Shown one piece after another: positions 27,227-36,080 of a DNA stretch of 64,000 nt. The position numbers and the translations under genes are program-made. The stretch lies in NCBI GenBank assembly GCA_944324835.1, contig CALUXV010000005.1:1-64000 (forward strand). Reading direction: 5' to 3'. Origin of the DNA: Candidatus Gastranaerophilales bacterium. Its GTDB lineage: Bacteria; Cyanobacteriota; Vampirovibrionia; Gastranaerophilales; Gastranaerophilaceae. Each line of letters opens with the position of its first letter. Positions within the stretch are counted from its first letter, which is position 1. The notes under the pieces are model-generated. The model was not told where the DNA came from, searched no databases, and saw nothing but the letters and a program-made list of their open reading frames with translations.

Positions 27227-27255
27227 AGTGTATCAAATATCTAAAATTTATTCAA
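27227..27255 (-). promoter_or_regulatory. Promoter for leaderless glycosyltransferase mRNA
   Basis: Reading the minus strand, -35 TTGAAT (27255-27250), a 17-bp spacer and -10 TACACT (27232-27227) precede the ATG at 27219 by 7 nt. The -10 is weaker than others (4/6), but its placement is the same as at radA and mlaE. Confidence 0.45.
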
Positions 27256-27372
27256 ATTTTAGTGTTAATTTTACACCTTAAATAAGGCTAAATAACTCTC
27301 GGGGATTAGGTTTCACCCCTTGAAAAATTATTTTTATTTGTTATAATATACTTGTAGTTCGAGGTGTTTATT

Positions 27373-27582
27373 ATGAAAGTTATGTTTGAACCTGCAATCG
27401 GGGCGACAATGTCGTTTGGCTGCAAAAATCGTGTTGCAAAACAGGCAGGAAGTGAACTGCCGGTAAGACGTGAAGGTTATTCTAACGAAGAAATCTATAA
27501 CGCCATAATGTCCGTAAAAAATAAATTAACCAAAGTATTTGTAAGAGAACCACGCAGAGAGTCTATAAATATGGTTGGTTAA
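27373..27582 (+). CDS. Small basic protein with MSFGCKNR N-terminal element
   Basis: I do not recognise this 69-residue protein. It contains ATMSFGCKNRVAKQ near the N terminus, the same aromatic-Gly-basic pattern seen on several unknown proteins here, then a predicted helix (SNEEIYNAIMSVKNKL) and a basic tail. The ATG at 27373 has GAGGTG 7 nt upstream; a promoter TTGAAA-16-TATAAT precedes it at about 27320-27347. Its TAA overlaps the obg stop codon on the other strand via TTAA. It is short but has complete expression signals, so I think it is real. Confidence 0.6.
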   Translation: MKVMFEPAIGATMSFGCKNRVAKQAGSELPVRREGYSNEEIYNAIMSVKNKLTKVFVREPRRESINMVG

Positions 27583-28883
27583 TATCCGGCACCTTCATCC
27601 CACAAAGTATCATCATAATGGGTAAGTTCAAGATGACCGATAACAAGGGTATTCCCGTTTTTAATTCCCAATTTGTTCAATTCATCAAATACCCCCATTG
27701 ATGTCAGGATACCTTGCAGCCTTATAATTTGTTCAGGATTTCTTGCATCTGTAACACTTGCAAGACGGGAAATTTTTCCGCCTTCTACGACAAATGTATT
27801 TTTATCAAGTTTATATATTTCAAACGCACTGTCATCGTTATTATATGCGCCTTCGTCCTCTTCTACAATAACTTCTACTACAGGACGTTCAATTTCTTCT
27901 ACTTTTTGAGAAATGTATTGAAGGACTTCATCAACATTCTCTTTTGTTGCAGCAGACATTGTGAATATTTTTTCATCAGGAAGAAGTTTTTTGAATTCAT
28001 TTAATATAGATTCAATTTTTTCAGCTTCAACTGCATCAATTTTATTTAATACAACAACTTGAAATCTATGCGCTAGAGCTTCTGAGTGTTTTTTTAATTC
28101 TTCATTGATTTTTAAATATGTATCAACCGGATTATCCGCAGTTAAATCTACAATATGAACAAGAAAACGGCATCTTTCAACATGTCTTAGAAACTCGTGT
28201 CCTAACCCGACACCTTCGCTTGCACCTTCAATTAAACCAGGAATATCTGCAACAACATAGCCGTCCCCGTTAGGCTTTTTTACAACTCCAAGATTCGGAA
28301 CAAGAGTCGTAAAAGGATAATCAGCAATTTTAGGTTTTGCAGAACTTATCACGCTTATGAATGTTGATTTGCCAGCATTCGGCATACCTAAAAGCCCGAC
28401 ATCGGCAATCAGTTTTAGTTCTAAATCAACAAGCCTTTCAATTCCGGGTTCTCCCGGTTCGCAAAACTGCGGAGCACGTTTTTGCGCAGATGCAAATCTT
28501 GCATTTCCTCTGCCGCCTCTGCCGCCTTTTGCAATTAGGACAGTTTGCCCTTCTTCTGTTAAATCTGCAATCACTTTTCCTGTAGCATCATCTTTTACAA
28601 TAGTACCTAAAGGCACTTTTATATAGAGATGTTTAGCACATTTTCCGTGCATTGTTTTTATTCCGCCGTTTTGTCCGTTTTCTGCTTTAAAAACAGAACG
28701 GTATTTGAAATCCAAAAGAGTTGCAAGACCTCTGTCTGCAACAAAATAAACGTCACCGCCGTTACCGCCGTCACCGCCTGCAGGGCCGCCTTTGTCAACA
28801 TATTTTTCACGGCGCCATGCAACCATTCCGTTGCCGCCTCTGCCTGATACAAGTTTAATTTTTGTTTTGTCTATAAATTGCAT
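27579..28883 (-). CDS. obg: GTPase Obg (CgtA)
   Basis: A 434-residue Obg GTPase involved in 50S ribosome assembly and stress control. The N-terminal glycine-rich Obg fold (GGRGGNGMVAWRREK, GGDGGNGGDVYF) covers about residues 1-158; the G domain has G1 GMPNAGKST, G3 DIPGLIEGA and G4 NKID; a C-terminal OCT domain ends the protein. The gene is divergent from tsaD with overlapping promoters, and its start has AGGAT 8 nt upstream, unlike the leaderless tsaD. Confidence 0.96.
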   Translation of the reverse strand: MQFIDKTKIKLVSGRGGNGMVAWRREKYVDKGGPAGGDGGNGGDVYFVADRGLATLLDFKYRSVFKAENGQNGGIKTMHGKCAKHLYIKVPLGTIVKDDATGKVIADLTEEGQTVLIAKGGRGGRGNARFASAQKRAPQFCEPGEPGIERLVDLELKLIADVGLLGMPNAGKSTFISVISSAKPKIADYPFTTLVPNLGVVKKPNGDGYVVADIPGLIEGASEGVGLGHEFLRHVERCRFLVHIVDLTADNPVDTYLKINEELKKHSEALAHRFQVVVLNKIDAVEAEKIESILNEFKKLLPDEKIFTMSAATKENVDEVLQYISQKVEEIERPVVEVIVEEDEGAYNNDDSAFEIYKLDKNTFVVEGGKISRLASVTDARNPEQIIRLQGILTSMGVFDELNKLGIKNGNTLVIGHLELTHYDDTLWDEGAGY

Positions 28884-28884
28884 T

Positions 28885-28912
28885 TTGCTTTATCCTATGA
28901 TTGCTCTATAAT
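28885..28912 (+). promoter_or_regulatory. Promoter for leaderless tsaD mRNA
   Basis: -35 TTGCTT (28885-28890), 16-bp spacer and consensus -10 TATAAT (28907-28912). The ATG at 28919 follows after 6 nt, so the message should begin at the start codon. The -10 lies within the obg-tsaD divergent spacer of 35 bp, so the two promoters compete for the same DNA. Confidence 0.65.
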
Positions 28913-28918
28913 GGTACT

Positions 28919-29947
28919 ATGAACAAGGTTAAAAATACATTATTTAGTAACACTCCTGTAACATTAGATGAAAACAGCTATATTATGGCAATTGAAACAA
29001 GCTGTGATGAAACCGCCTGTGCTATTGTGCAAGGCGGGAGAAAAGTTATTGCAAATACAGTTGCATCACAAATTAAAACCCACGAACAGTATGGCGGTGT
29101 TATTCCTGAAATCGCAGCAAGAGAACATTTGGAAGCTATTAACGTTGTTATTGATAAAACATTTCAGGATTCAGGTTTAAAGCCTGAGGATATGTCCGCT
29201 TTTGCAGGAACTGTAGGACCGGGACTTGTAGGATGCTTACTTGTAGGGTTGAATGCAACAAAAACTCTTGCACTTGTTCACGATAAGCCGTTTATCGGGG
29301 TAAATCACTTAAATGCACACGTTAGTGCAAATTTTATTGATACGGATTTAGAGCCGCCTTTTATTGCACTACTGGTTAGCGGCGGACACACTCAATTAAT
29401 TGATGTGAAATCTTATTCAGAGTTGGAAATAATTGGCGAAACAATAGATGATGCCGTTGGAGAAACTTATGATAAAGTTGCACGTCTGATAGGTTTGCCG
29501 TATCCCGGCGGTCCAAAGCTTGATAAAATGGCTCACGAAGGGAATCCTCACGCATTTAAACTGCCTGAAGCAAAAGTCGGAGAGTTTGATTTTAGTTTCA
29601 GCGGGCTTAAAACCGCTGCATCAAGACTTGTAAAATCTTTTGACGGAAAAGAGTTACCGCTTGCAGATATATGTGCAAGTTTTCAGGAAACAGTGTCCGA
29701 AACTTTGATTAAAAAGGTTAAACACGCACTTGAAGTCAAAGGATATAAACAGGTTGTAATTGCAGGCGGTGTTGCTGCAAATTCTGAAATCAGAAGAAAA
29801 ATATTTGAACTTGAAAAAGAAGGTTACAGAGTTAATGCTCCGATTATGAAATACTGTACGGATAATGCATCAATGGTTGCATCATCTGCTTATTTCTTTG
29901 ACAACACATTTGATAATATTGATGTTGAAGTTTTTTCAAGGTGCTAA
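28919..29947 (+). CDS. tsaD: tRNA N6-adenosine threonylcarbamoyltransferase
   Basis: A 342-residue ASKHA-fold protein that, with TsaB and TsaE, transfers the threonylcarbamoyl group to A37 of ANN-decoding tRNAs. Motifs: MAIETSCDET at the N terminus, GPGLVGCLLVG, the metal-binding HLNAHVSANF, LVSGGHTQL, and GGVAANSEIR near the C terminus. The frame opens earlier, but MNKVKNTL at 28919 follows the -10 box directly. Its stop overlaps that of the convergent MntA gene. Confidence 0.95.
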   Translation: MNKVKNTLFSNTPVTLDENSYIMAIETSCDETACAIVQGGRKVIANTVASQIKTHEQYGGVIPEIAAREHLEAINVVIDKTFQDSGLKPEDMSAFAGTVGPGLVGCLLVGLNATKTLALVHDKPFIGVNHLNAHVSANFIDTDLEPPFIALLVSGGHTQLIDVKSYSELEIIGETIDDAVGETYDKVARLIGLPYPGGPKLDKMAHEGNPHAFKLPEAKVGEFDFSFSGLKTAASRLVKSFDGKELPLADICASFQETVSETLIKKVKHALEVKGYKQVVIAGGVAANSEIRRKIFELEKEGYRVNAPIMKYCTDNASMVASSAYFFDNTFDNIDVEVFSRC

Positions 29948-30243
29948 GATAGCTCAATCAGAGATGGTTGAATTTTGGTTTTAAAAGTTTCTGATATTGA
30001 GTTTAAGTCAACAATATCTATTTCGTAAGGAATTAGTGAATTTTCAAATTCATTACTAATTTTTGCAATAATATCCGCAGGAATTTCTTTCTTGTCTAAT
30101 ACTGCAATATCAATATCAGAATATTTATAATTTGTTCCCTTAACTCTGGAACCAAACATATATAGTTTTGTATTAGGGAAAAATTCTTTCAGTTTTTTAA
30201 TTATTTCAATATAAATTTTTTCTTCTATTCCAAATTTATTCAC
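29944..30243 (-). CDS. mntA: MntA-type minimal nucleotidyltransferase antitoxin
   Basis: A 99-residue minimal nucleotidyltransferase. The active-site signature is exact: GS, ten residues, then DID (GSRVKGTNYKYSDID), the GSX10DXD motif of MntA antitoxins, with a later Asp in YEIDIVDL. In characterised type VII systems MntA adds AMP to a tyrosine of the HepT toxin and silences it. Here the gene is downstream of and overlaps the HEPN-toxin gene by 4 nt, the order usual for hepT-mntA. Function is inferred from motifs and pairing. Confidence 0.85.
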   Translation of the reverse strand: MNKFGIEEKIYIEIIKKLKEFFPNTKLYMFGSRVKGTNYKYSDIDIAVLDKKEIPADIIAKISNEFENSLIPYEIDIVDLNSISETFKTKIQPSLIELS

Positions 30244-30647
30244 GATAAATTTTCACTTAATCTACCCAAGAGAAACAATGCTTCATCATAAAAATCTATT
30301 GCAGTTTCCGCAACAGATTTAGCAACATTTTCATCATAGGTATGAGAGGTCATATTTCTCTTTTGACGAAATAAATCCCAAAGCGTTAAATCAGATTTTA
30401 ATAAACTCATTTTATTGGCCTGACGAATCATTGCGTTAAACGTCATCAATTCTATATCATTCGGTGCAAATGCAGAAATTTTAAAATAGCGTTTTATCAT
30501 TTTTAAACAAAGCGAATAAGTATATTCAAAACGCTGTATTAAAGAATCTCTAAGAATTGCATCCGTCTTAGATTGTTGATATAAATCAATAACTTCTTTC
30601 AATGAAGCAACTGCATTTTTTAAAGATGTTAAGTCTAAACTTTCCAT
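30240..30647 (-). CDS. hepT: HepT-type HEPN ribonuclease toxin
   Basis: A 135-residue all-helical HEPN protein. The catalytic/target motif RNMTSHTY matches RX4HXY, in which the Tyr is the residue AMPylated by MntA in known type VII toxin-antitoxin systems. HepT toxins cleave RNA, reported for tRNA. It is followed directly by its nucleotidyltransferase partner. Upstream on the same strand lies a 56-codon frame and then an operator-like repeat and a divergent XRE regulator, so the module seems to have its own regulation. Confidence 0.85.
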   Translation of the reverse strand: MESLDLTSLKNAVASLKEVIDLYQQSKTDAILRDSLIQRFEYTYSLCLKMIKRYFKISAFAPNDIELMTFNAMIRQANKMSLLKSDLTLWDLFRQKRNMTSHTYDENVAKSVAETAIDFYDEALFLLGRLSENLS

Positions 30648-30689
30648 AAAATAATATTATCATATCAATCAGTAATCGTAAATAATAAA

Positions 30690-30860
30690 TTATTCATTGT
30701 CATGTGAGTTATTATTAAACTTTTCTTTTAGAAAGATAAGATATTTAATAGATTCAATACTTCCGACAACCCAGCACATTGATTCCAACTGGTATTCCAG
30801 ACTGTGAAGCAGTCCGTCTATTCTTTTTTCTATTTGTTTATCAAGTTCTTGTTCAAGCAA
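30690..30860 (-). CDS. Small helical protein upstream of hepT
   Basis: A 56-codon frame on the minus strand, starting with TTG at 30860 with GAGGTT 8 nt upstream and ending 42 bp before hepT. The product begins LLEQELDKQIEKRIDGLL and continues as one amphipathic helix with a CWVV core, then a charged tail. No known family. Placement between the operator and hepT suggests it is the first gene of the toxin-antitoxin transcript. Evidence is the ribosome site, the helical composition and the context; the non-ATG start lowers confidence. Confidence 0.45.
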   Translation of the reverse strand: MLEQELDKQIEKRIDGLLHSLEYQLESMCWVVGSIESIKYLIFLKEKFNNNSHDNE

Positions 30861-30887
30861 AATCTAACCTCAAAATACATAAAATTA

Positions 30888-30917
30888 TTTATACATATAA
30901 TATATTGTATGTATAAA
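30888..30917. promoter_or_regulatory. Inverted-repeat operator between XRE gene and hepT-mntA unit
   Basis: TTTATACATA (30888-30897) and its exact reverse complement TATGTATAAA (30908-30917) are separated by 10 bp, centre to centre about two helical turns. It sits between the divergent small ORF-hepT-mntA unit and the XRE regulator gene, a normal position for the XRE operator. Binding is inferred. Confidence 0.6.
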
Positions 30918-30929
30918 CATATTAACGTC

Positions 30930-30958
30930 TTGTTTTATATTTGTCAAGTCTTTATCAT
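30930..30958 (+). promoter_or_regulatory. Promoter for leaderless XRE-regulator mRNA
   Basis: -35 TTGTTT (30930-30935), 17-bp spacer, -10 TATCAT (30953-30958), then 6 nt to the ATG at 30965. No Shine-Dalgarno site precedes the gene. Confidence 0.55.
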
Positions 30959-30964
30959 TGTTTT

Positions 30965-31183
30965 ATGGATAATGAATTATCATTAAAATTGGCATATAAA
31001 GTAAAATTTGAGAGAAACAAAAAGAATATCTCTCAAGAACAGCTTGCAGAAATTACCGGCTTGGGTATTACGACTATTCGTAATTTAGAAAGAGGGGTCG
31101 GCAATATCACAGTCAAAAATCTCTGTAAAATTGCCGAAGTATTAGAACTTGATTTAGGTATTTTGACAGATTTTAAATTTTAA
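30965..31183 (+). CDS. XRE-family helix-turn-helix regulator
   Basis: A 72-residue single-domain Cro/C1-type regulator. The HTH core is ISQEQLAEITGLGITTIRNLERG followed by VKNLCKIAEVLEL (cited as two segments), matching the usual XRE pattern. I start it at ATG 30965; the upstream extension overlaps the promoter. It is divergent from the hepT-mntA unit with a 10-10-10 inverted repeat between, so it probably represses the module and perhaps itself. Its TAA overlaps the rbgA stop on the other strand. Confidence 0.85.
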   Translation: MDNELSLKLAYKVKFERNKKNISQEQLAEITGLGITTIRNLERGVGNITVKNLCKIAEVLELDLGILTDFKF

Positions 31184-32031
31184 TCCAGGCTATCGAGAAT
31201 AAATTTTCCGATTTTCCCGTCACGGAAGTCTTTTAGAATATATTGTGAGCATCTTTCCGTATCCGGTTCAGCAGAGTTTTTAAGCCAGTTTCTTTTTTGT
31301 GCAATAGCTTCAAGTGTTAACTCATCTGTTTTATAATATTCCTTAAAACTTTGTGCATATTTTTCAATACCGGATACAATCTCTAAAAGTTCTTTAGCAA
31401 TTATTTCAGATGAATATGCATTTTCTGATACGGAATTTACAAAGGCCAATTTCTTAGCTCTTGTCTGATCATCCTGTTTCATTGGAATAATTCCCGGAGT
31501 GTCCAGTAAATCAATATTCGGATTAATCCTAACCCACTGCTGCTGACGGGTCACGCCGGCTTTTGCACCGACTTTTGTTTTTGAAGAACGTGTAAGTTTG
31601 TTGATGATACTTGATTTACCGACATTAGGCAGCCCGACAACCACAACACGGGCAGGACGCCGCAGCAAACCTTTTGCCATAATAGCTTGAATACGTGGTT
31701 CACTTAGTTTTTGTACTATTTTTTCTATTTGGGATACAAATTTAAAAGATTTTGTATCAACAGAGAGGACAGGGCATCCTGTTTCTTCTTCAATATGTTT
31801 TACCCAAACTCTTAATTCTTCTCTATCAACTAAATCAGATTTATTTAACAAAAGAAGCCTTGGTTTGTCACCCAAAAGCTTCTTTATGTCATTATAACTG
31901 CTACTTATTGGCAATCGGGCATCTAAAACTTCTATCACAACATCAACGAGATTTAATTTCTCTTTGAGGGCTCTTTCAGCTTTTGCAATATGCCCAGGAT
32001 ACCAATGAATATGTAACTTATCTTTTTTCAA
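31180..32031 (-). CDS. rbgA: Ribosome biogenesis GTPase A (YlqF/RbgA)
   Basis: A 283-residue circularly permuted GTPase that acts in late 50S subunit assembly. The motif order is permuted as expected: G4 LNKSDLV comes first, then G1 [10 protein letters not shown] and G3 DTPGI. The N-terminal [14 protein letters not shown] is the family hallmark. It overlaps the end of rplS by 14 nt; the rplS-rbgA pairing makes biological sense, since both concern the large ribosomal subunit. Confidence 0.94.
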   Translation of the reverse strand: MKKDKLHIHWYPGHIAKAERALKEKLNLVDVVIEVLDARLPISSSYNDIKKLLGDKPRLLLLNKSDLVDREELRVWVKHIEEETGCPVLSVDTKSFKFVSQIEKIVQKLSEPRIQAIMAKGLLRRPARVVVVGLPNVGKSSIINKLTRSSKTKVGAKAGVTRQQQWVRINPNIDLLDTPGIIPMKQDDQTRAKKLAFVNSVSENAYSSEIIAKELLEIVSGIEKYAQSFKEYYKTDELTLEAIAQKRNWLKNSAEPDTERCSQYILKDFRDGKIGKFILDSLD

Positions 32032-32371
32032 TTTTTTCTCTGATACGTGTAGCTTTACCTGAACGTTCTCTTAAGTAATATAATTTAGAACGTCTAACAT
32101 CACCGCGTCTTAGAACAGTAATTTTATCAATTCTTGGAGAGTGGAGTAAGAATACTCTTTCTACACCAATACCTTGGAATACTTTTCTAACTGTAATAGT
32201 TTTGTTAAGACCAGAACCGTGTTCTTTAATAACAGTTCCTTCGAAAGCCTGAATTCTTTCTTTGTTTCCTTCTACAATTCTTACGAATACCTTAACTGTA
32301 TCACCAGGATTTATAGCAGGAATATCACTTTTCTTATATTGTTCTTCTAATTCTTTAATAATAGGATTCAT
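32018..32371 (-). CDS. rplS: 50S ribosomal protein L19
   Basis: A 117-residue ribosomal protein of normal length. Conserved segments include [42 protein letters not shown] and [18 protein letters not shown] (in parts). It has an AAGGAA site 8 nt before the ATG and heads the rplS-rbgA unit on the minus strand. Confidence 0.97.
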   Translation of the reverse strand: MNPIIKELEEQYKKSDIPAINPGDTVKVFVRIVEGNKERIQAFEGTVIKEHGSGLNKTITVRKVFQGIGVERVFLLHSPRIDKITVLRRGDVRRSKLYYLRERSGKATRIREKIEKR

Positions 32372-32506
32372 TGTTGCTATTCCTTATATTTACATAATCT
32401 AGTACAAAATTAGCGAGTCCACACCGCTCTTTTCAATCGTATACAAAAGATAAAACAATTTCAAGTGGTTCTTTAAGTTTAATTAAGTAATTTATTGCTT
32501 TTGAAT

Positions 32507-33304
32507 CTAAAACCATGCGCATTTGCCACTATCACAAAGTTCTGATTCAAGTTCCGACATAAAGTTCTTTCTTGTCATATCAAATGTAATAGGTGTAATA
32601 GATATTTTGTTTTTTCTCATAGTTGCAATATCGGTATTGGCATCCTCAGGTTCTGTAATCAATTCTCCTGCCATCCAGTAGTACGTTTTACCTCTCGGAT
32701 CAACACGTTTTTCATACGTATCTGTAAACATTCTTCGTCCGAGTTCTGTTATTGCAACCCCTGCGATATCTTCTTTTTCCAATCCCGGAATATTTATGTT
32801 CAAAATAGTTTTTTCAGGAGCTTTATAACCATCAAGCTGTTTCAAAAGTTTAGCAATAAATTCTGCCGCAACTTTAAAATCTTCCGGCTCAGAATGCAAG
32901 CTTGCCAATGATGTTGCAATGCTCGGTATACCTAGCATTGCCCCTTCTATTGCACAACTAACTGTTCCAGAATACAAAATATCCGCTCCGAGGTTTGGCC
33001 CATGGTTAATTCCAGAAATAACTAAGTCCGGCTGCTCTTCTGGGGATAAAATTGCATTAACTGCAATTTTTACACAGTCACCCGGAGTTCCTGTTGTCAT
33101 CCAGCAGCGTTTTGCTCCATATAACGGGTCGACTTCTTCTACTCTAAGAGGAGTATGAAGAGTCAAAGAATGCCCTGCGGCCGAACGTTCTCTATCGGGT
33201 GCAACAACATATACATTATAATCAGGTGACAGAATTTCCATCAGGGCACGTATACCGTTTGCTAAAATTCCGTCATCATTTGATAATAATATATTTTTTT
33301 TCAT
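32507..33304 (-). CDS. surE: 5'/3'-nucleotidase SurE
   Basis: A 265-residue SurE phosphatase that removes phosphate from nucleoside monophosphates. The N-terminal metal site NILLSNDDGI, the SGINHGPNLGADILYSGTV motif and the ATSL segment are present. It follows alaS by 3 bp, so the two genes share a transcript. A 135-bp gap separates its 3' end from rplS; I see no clear terminator hairpin there. Confidence 0.95.
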   Translation of the reverse strand: MKKNILLSNDDGILANGIRALMEILSPDYNVYVVAPDRERSAAGHSLTLHTPLRVEEVDPLYGAKRCWMTTGTPGDCVKIAVNAILSPEEQPDLVISGINHGPNLGADILYSGTVSCAIEGAMLGIPSIATSLASLHSEPEDFKVAAEFIAKLLKQLDGYKAPEKTILNINIPGLEKEDIAGVAITELGRRMFTDTYEKRVDPRGKTYYWMAGELITEPEDANTDIATMRKNKISITPITFDMTRKNFMSELESELCDSGKCAWF

Positions 33305-33307
33305 GAA

Positions 33308-35908
33308 CTAACCTTTCAAATCGCTTTCAATTTTCAAAAGAACATCATCAACTTTTGAGATATCTTTAATACCGCCCTGCGCAAAGTTCGGACGTCCGCC
33401 GCCGTTTGCACCTGATGCTTTTGCTATTTCACCAACAATTTTACCGGCATTAACTCCATTTTTAACAAAAGAATCAGATACTTTGACCAGTACCATTCTT
33501 GGTGATACAAGAACAATAATACTTTCGCCAAGTTTATTTGATAAATATTCAACGCCGGCTTTGATAGAGTCATTGTCCATCTGCTCAATTTTAGAAATGA
33601 ATAACTTGCCTCCGTTTATATCTTGGGCTTTTGATAAGAATGAATTAAATTTGCTTCTTGCGTTTTCTGATTTTAAATCAACGATTTCTTTTTGAAGATT
33701 TTTGTTTTCATCCATAATCTTGTCGACACGTTCTTCAACTTCATCAAAATGCACTTTGAATTTTGTTGAAAGTTTATCAATTTCTTTAATTTTTGCATTG
33801 ACATAATCAAGCGCCGCATCTGATACAACAGCTTCAATTCTTCTTGTTCCTGCCGCAATCGCACCTTCGGAAATTAATTTAATTAGTCTTAAATCTCCTG
33901 TGTTTCCGGCATGAGTACCTGCGCAGAATTCTTTTGAAATACAAGGTTCGCCGATACTTACAACCCTTACAGTATCTCCGTATTTTTCGCCGAATAGAGC
34001 TACAGCACCTGTGAGTTTTGCCTGCTCAATATCCATAACGCCTGTATGAACATCAAGTTTTTGATGAATCCAGCCGTTTATAATATCTTCAGTTTTTTGA
34101 ACCTCATCAGAAGTCATAGCACGTGAGAATGTAAAATCGAATCTCATACGATTTTCTTCAACCTGCGAACCTGCCTGTTTAACTTCATCCCCGAGTACTT
34201 TGGTCAATGCTGCTTGCAGCAGGTGGGCGGATGTATGGTGAACTCTGATTTCTGCACGTCTTTCAGAATCTATATAAGCTTTTACCTTGTCATTTATATT
34301 GATTTCTCCGTTAATAACTTTTGAACGGTGTACATATAAGTTATTAACCTTGAATGTGGTAAGTACTTCCGCTTTCAGGTTTTCGTTTTCTATAATTCCC
34401 GAATCTCCAACCTGTCCGCCGCATTCTGCATAGAACGGAGTCTTATCTAGTACGATATCAACAAGTCCGCCTTCGCAATCAATTGTTGCAACAATTTTCG
34501 CATCATCTGTTGAATCTTGCTCATAACCTAAGAAATCGGTTGAGCCGAATTCGTTTTCAATTGCAACGTATTTTAAATCGTCCGTTAATGAAATCTTTTG
34601 AGTTGCAGCCTTTGCACGGTCTTTTTGTTCCTGCATAGCTTTTTTGAACCCCTCTTCATCAACATTTATTCCGTTTTCTGCCGCAATTTCTTTTGTAAGT
34701 TCAAACGGGAATCCAAGTGTATCGTATAGTTTAAATGCGTTTTCGCCGTCGATATCCTGCTTTTTAGAAATAAATTCTTCTAAGAGTTTGTACCCTCTAT
34801 CAAGAGTCTTGTTAAAACGTTCTTCTTCTTTTTTGATTGTATCAATAATCTTATTTCTGTTTTGTTCCAATTCAGGATAAGCTTCTTTGTAGTTATCTAC
34901 AACCACATCCACAAGTTTATGAAGGAACGGAAGTTCCATACCTAAGATTTTACCGTGTCTTAAAGCACGTCTTAAAATCATTCTCAAAACATAACTTCTG
35001 CCTTCATTTCCCGGAATAACGCCGTCTGAAATCATAAAGGATACACATCTTACATGGTCTGTAATGATTCTCAATGATATATCAGTTTTTTCAGATTTTT
35101 TGTATTCTACGCCTGACATTTTGCAGACTTCATCCAGTATTGGCCTTAAAAGGTCTGTTTCGAAAGTAGATGTCACTCCCTGACAAACCATAGCAATACG
35201 TTCGAGCCCCATACCGGTATCTACGTTTTTCTTTTCCAAAGGAGTATGGTTTCCTTCTTCATCCTGGAATAGTTCGGTAAATACCAGATTCCATATTTCA
35301 ACCCAGCGGTCACATTCGCAGGTATCAATACCGCAGTCTGGGGAACATTTGAATTGTTCGCCTAAATCGTAATGGATTTCAGAGCAAGGGCCGCAAGAAC
35401 CTGTTGCACCCGGAGGGCCCCAGAAATTATCTTTTTTACCTTTTCTTTTAATCCTGTCAGGTGAAACGCCGACATCTTTTGTCCAGATTTCAAATGCTTC
35501 GTCATCTGTTTCATATATTGTTATCCAGAGTCTATTTGGGTCTAATTTAAGATAGTTTGTTATGAAATCCCAAGCCCAGGGAATAACTTCTTTTTTGTAA
35601 TAATCGCCAAATGAAAAATTACCAAGCATTTCAAAAAAAGTATGGTGTCTTGGAGTTCTTCCCACATTTTCGATATCAGAATCTTTTCCGCCGGCTCTCG
35701 CACATTTTTGGCAGGAGGTTGCTCTTGGCGGATTATATGGCGGCTGTTTGTAGCCTAAAAATATCGGCAGGAACTGCAACATGCCGGCAGTAGTCAATAA
35801 TACTGTCGGATTATCAGGTACCAGTGAAGAACTTTCAACTATTGTATGCTGATGTTTTTCCTTGAAAAAATCAAGGTACATTTTTCTTATTTCGCTTCCT
35901 TTTAACAT
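33308..35908 (-). CDS. alaS: Alanyl-tRNA synthetase
   Basis: An 866-residue class II synthetase of full length. Catalytic-domain motifs include LLTTAGMLQFLP and RTPRHHTFFEMLGNFSFGDYYK (in parts); the Zn-binding editing domain has HHTSAHLLQAAL and CAGTHAGNTGDL; a C-terminal C-Ala domain ends with GANGGGRPNFAQGG. A -10 TATAAA and an AAAGGGA ribosome site precede the ATG, an ordinary leadered start. Confidence 0.97.
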   Translation of the reverse strand: MLKGSEIRKMYLDFFKEKHQHTIVESSSLVPDNPTVLLTTAGMLQFLPIFLGYKQPPYNPPRATSCQKCARAGGKDSDIENVGRTPRHHTFFEMLGNFSFGDYYKKEVIPWAWDFITNYLKLDPNRLWITIYETDDEAFEIWTKDVGVSPDRIKRKGKKDNFWGPPGATGSCGPCSEIHYDLGEQFKCSPDCGIDTCECDRWVEIWNLVFTELFQDEEGNHTPLEKKNVDTGMGLERIAMVCQGVTSTFETDLLRPILDEVCKMSGVEYKKSEKTDISLRIITDHVRCVSFMISDGVIPGNEGRSYVLRMILRRALRHGKILGMELPFLHKLVDVVVDNYKEAYPELEQNRNKIIDTIKKEEERFNKTLDRGYKLLEEFISKKQDIDGENAFKLYDTLGFPFELTKEIAAENGINVDEEGFKKAMQEQKDRAKAATQKISLTDDLKYVAIENEFGSTDFLGYEQDSTDDAKIVATIDCEGGLVDIVLDKTPFYAECGGQVGDSGIIENENLKAEVLTTFKVNNLYVHRSKVINGEININDKVKAYIDSERRAEIRVHHTSAHLLQAALTKVLGDEVKQAGSQVEENRMRFDFTFSRAMTSDEVQKTEDIINGWIHQKLDVHTGVMDIEQAKLTGAVALFGEKYGDTVRVVSIGEPCISKEFCAGTHAGNTGDLRLIKLISEGAIAAGTRRIEAVVSDAALDYVNAKIKEIDKLSTKFKVHFDEVEERVDKIMDENKNLQKEIVDLKSENARSKFNSFLSKAQDINGGKLFISKIEQMDNDSIKAGVEYLSNKLGESIIVLVSPRMVLVKVSDSFVKNGVNAGKIVGEIAKASGANGGGRPNFAQGGIKDISKVDDVLLKIESDLKG

Positions 35909-36080
35909 ATTTATTATTCCCTTTTCTGCTATTTATACCAAAATTTTATATTAAACATGGAGGTGAGTAAAGATAAAATAAAAAATACAATATTTAATAA
36001 TGCATATCAAAGAAACGATAAATACGCTATCGCAGCTATCGCAAATAATAACTTAATATAATTTACTTATAATCACGGAT

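Noticed and set aside
28357-28852. Long open frames antisense to obg
   Set aside because: They follow from the glycine-rich codon bias of the Obg N-terminal domain; no ribosome sites or recognisable products.
29944-31183. Toxin-antitoxin/XRE region as a prophage remnant
   Set aside because: No integrase, structural phage gene or attachment repeats around it.
35957-36061. 34-codon frame between alaS and pheS on the plus strand
   Set aside because: No promoter or ribosome site of quality, low-complexity product, antisense to a spacer of two minus-strand genes.
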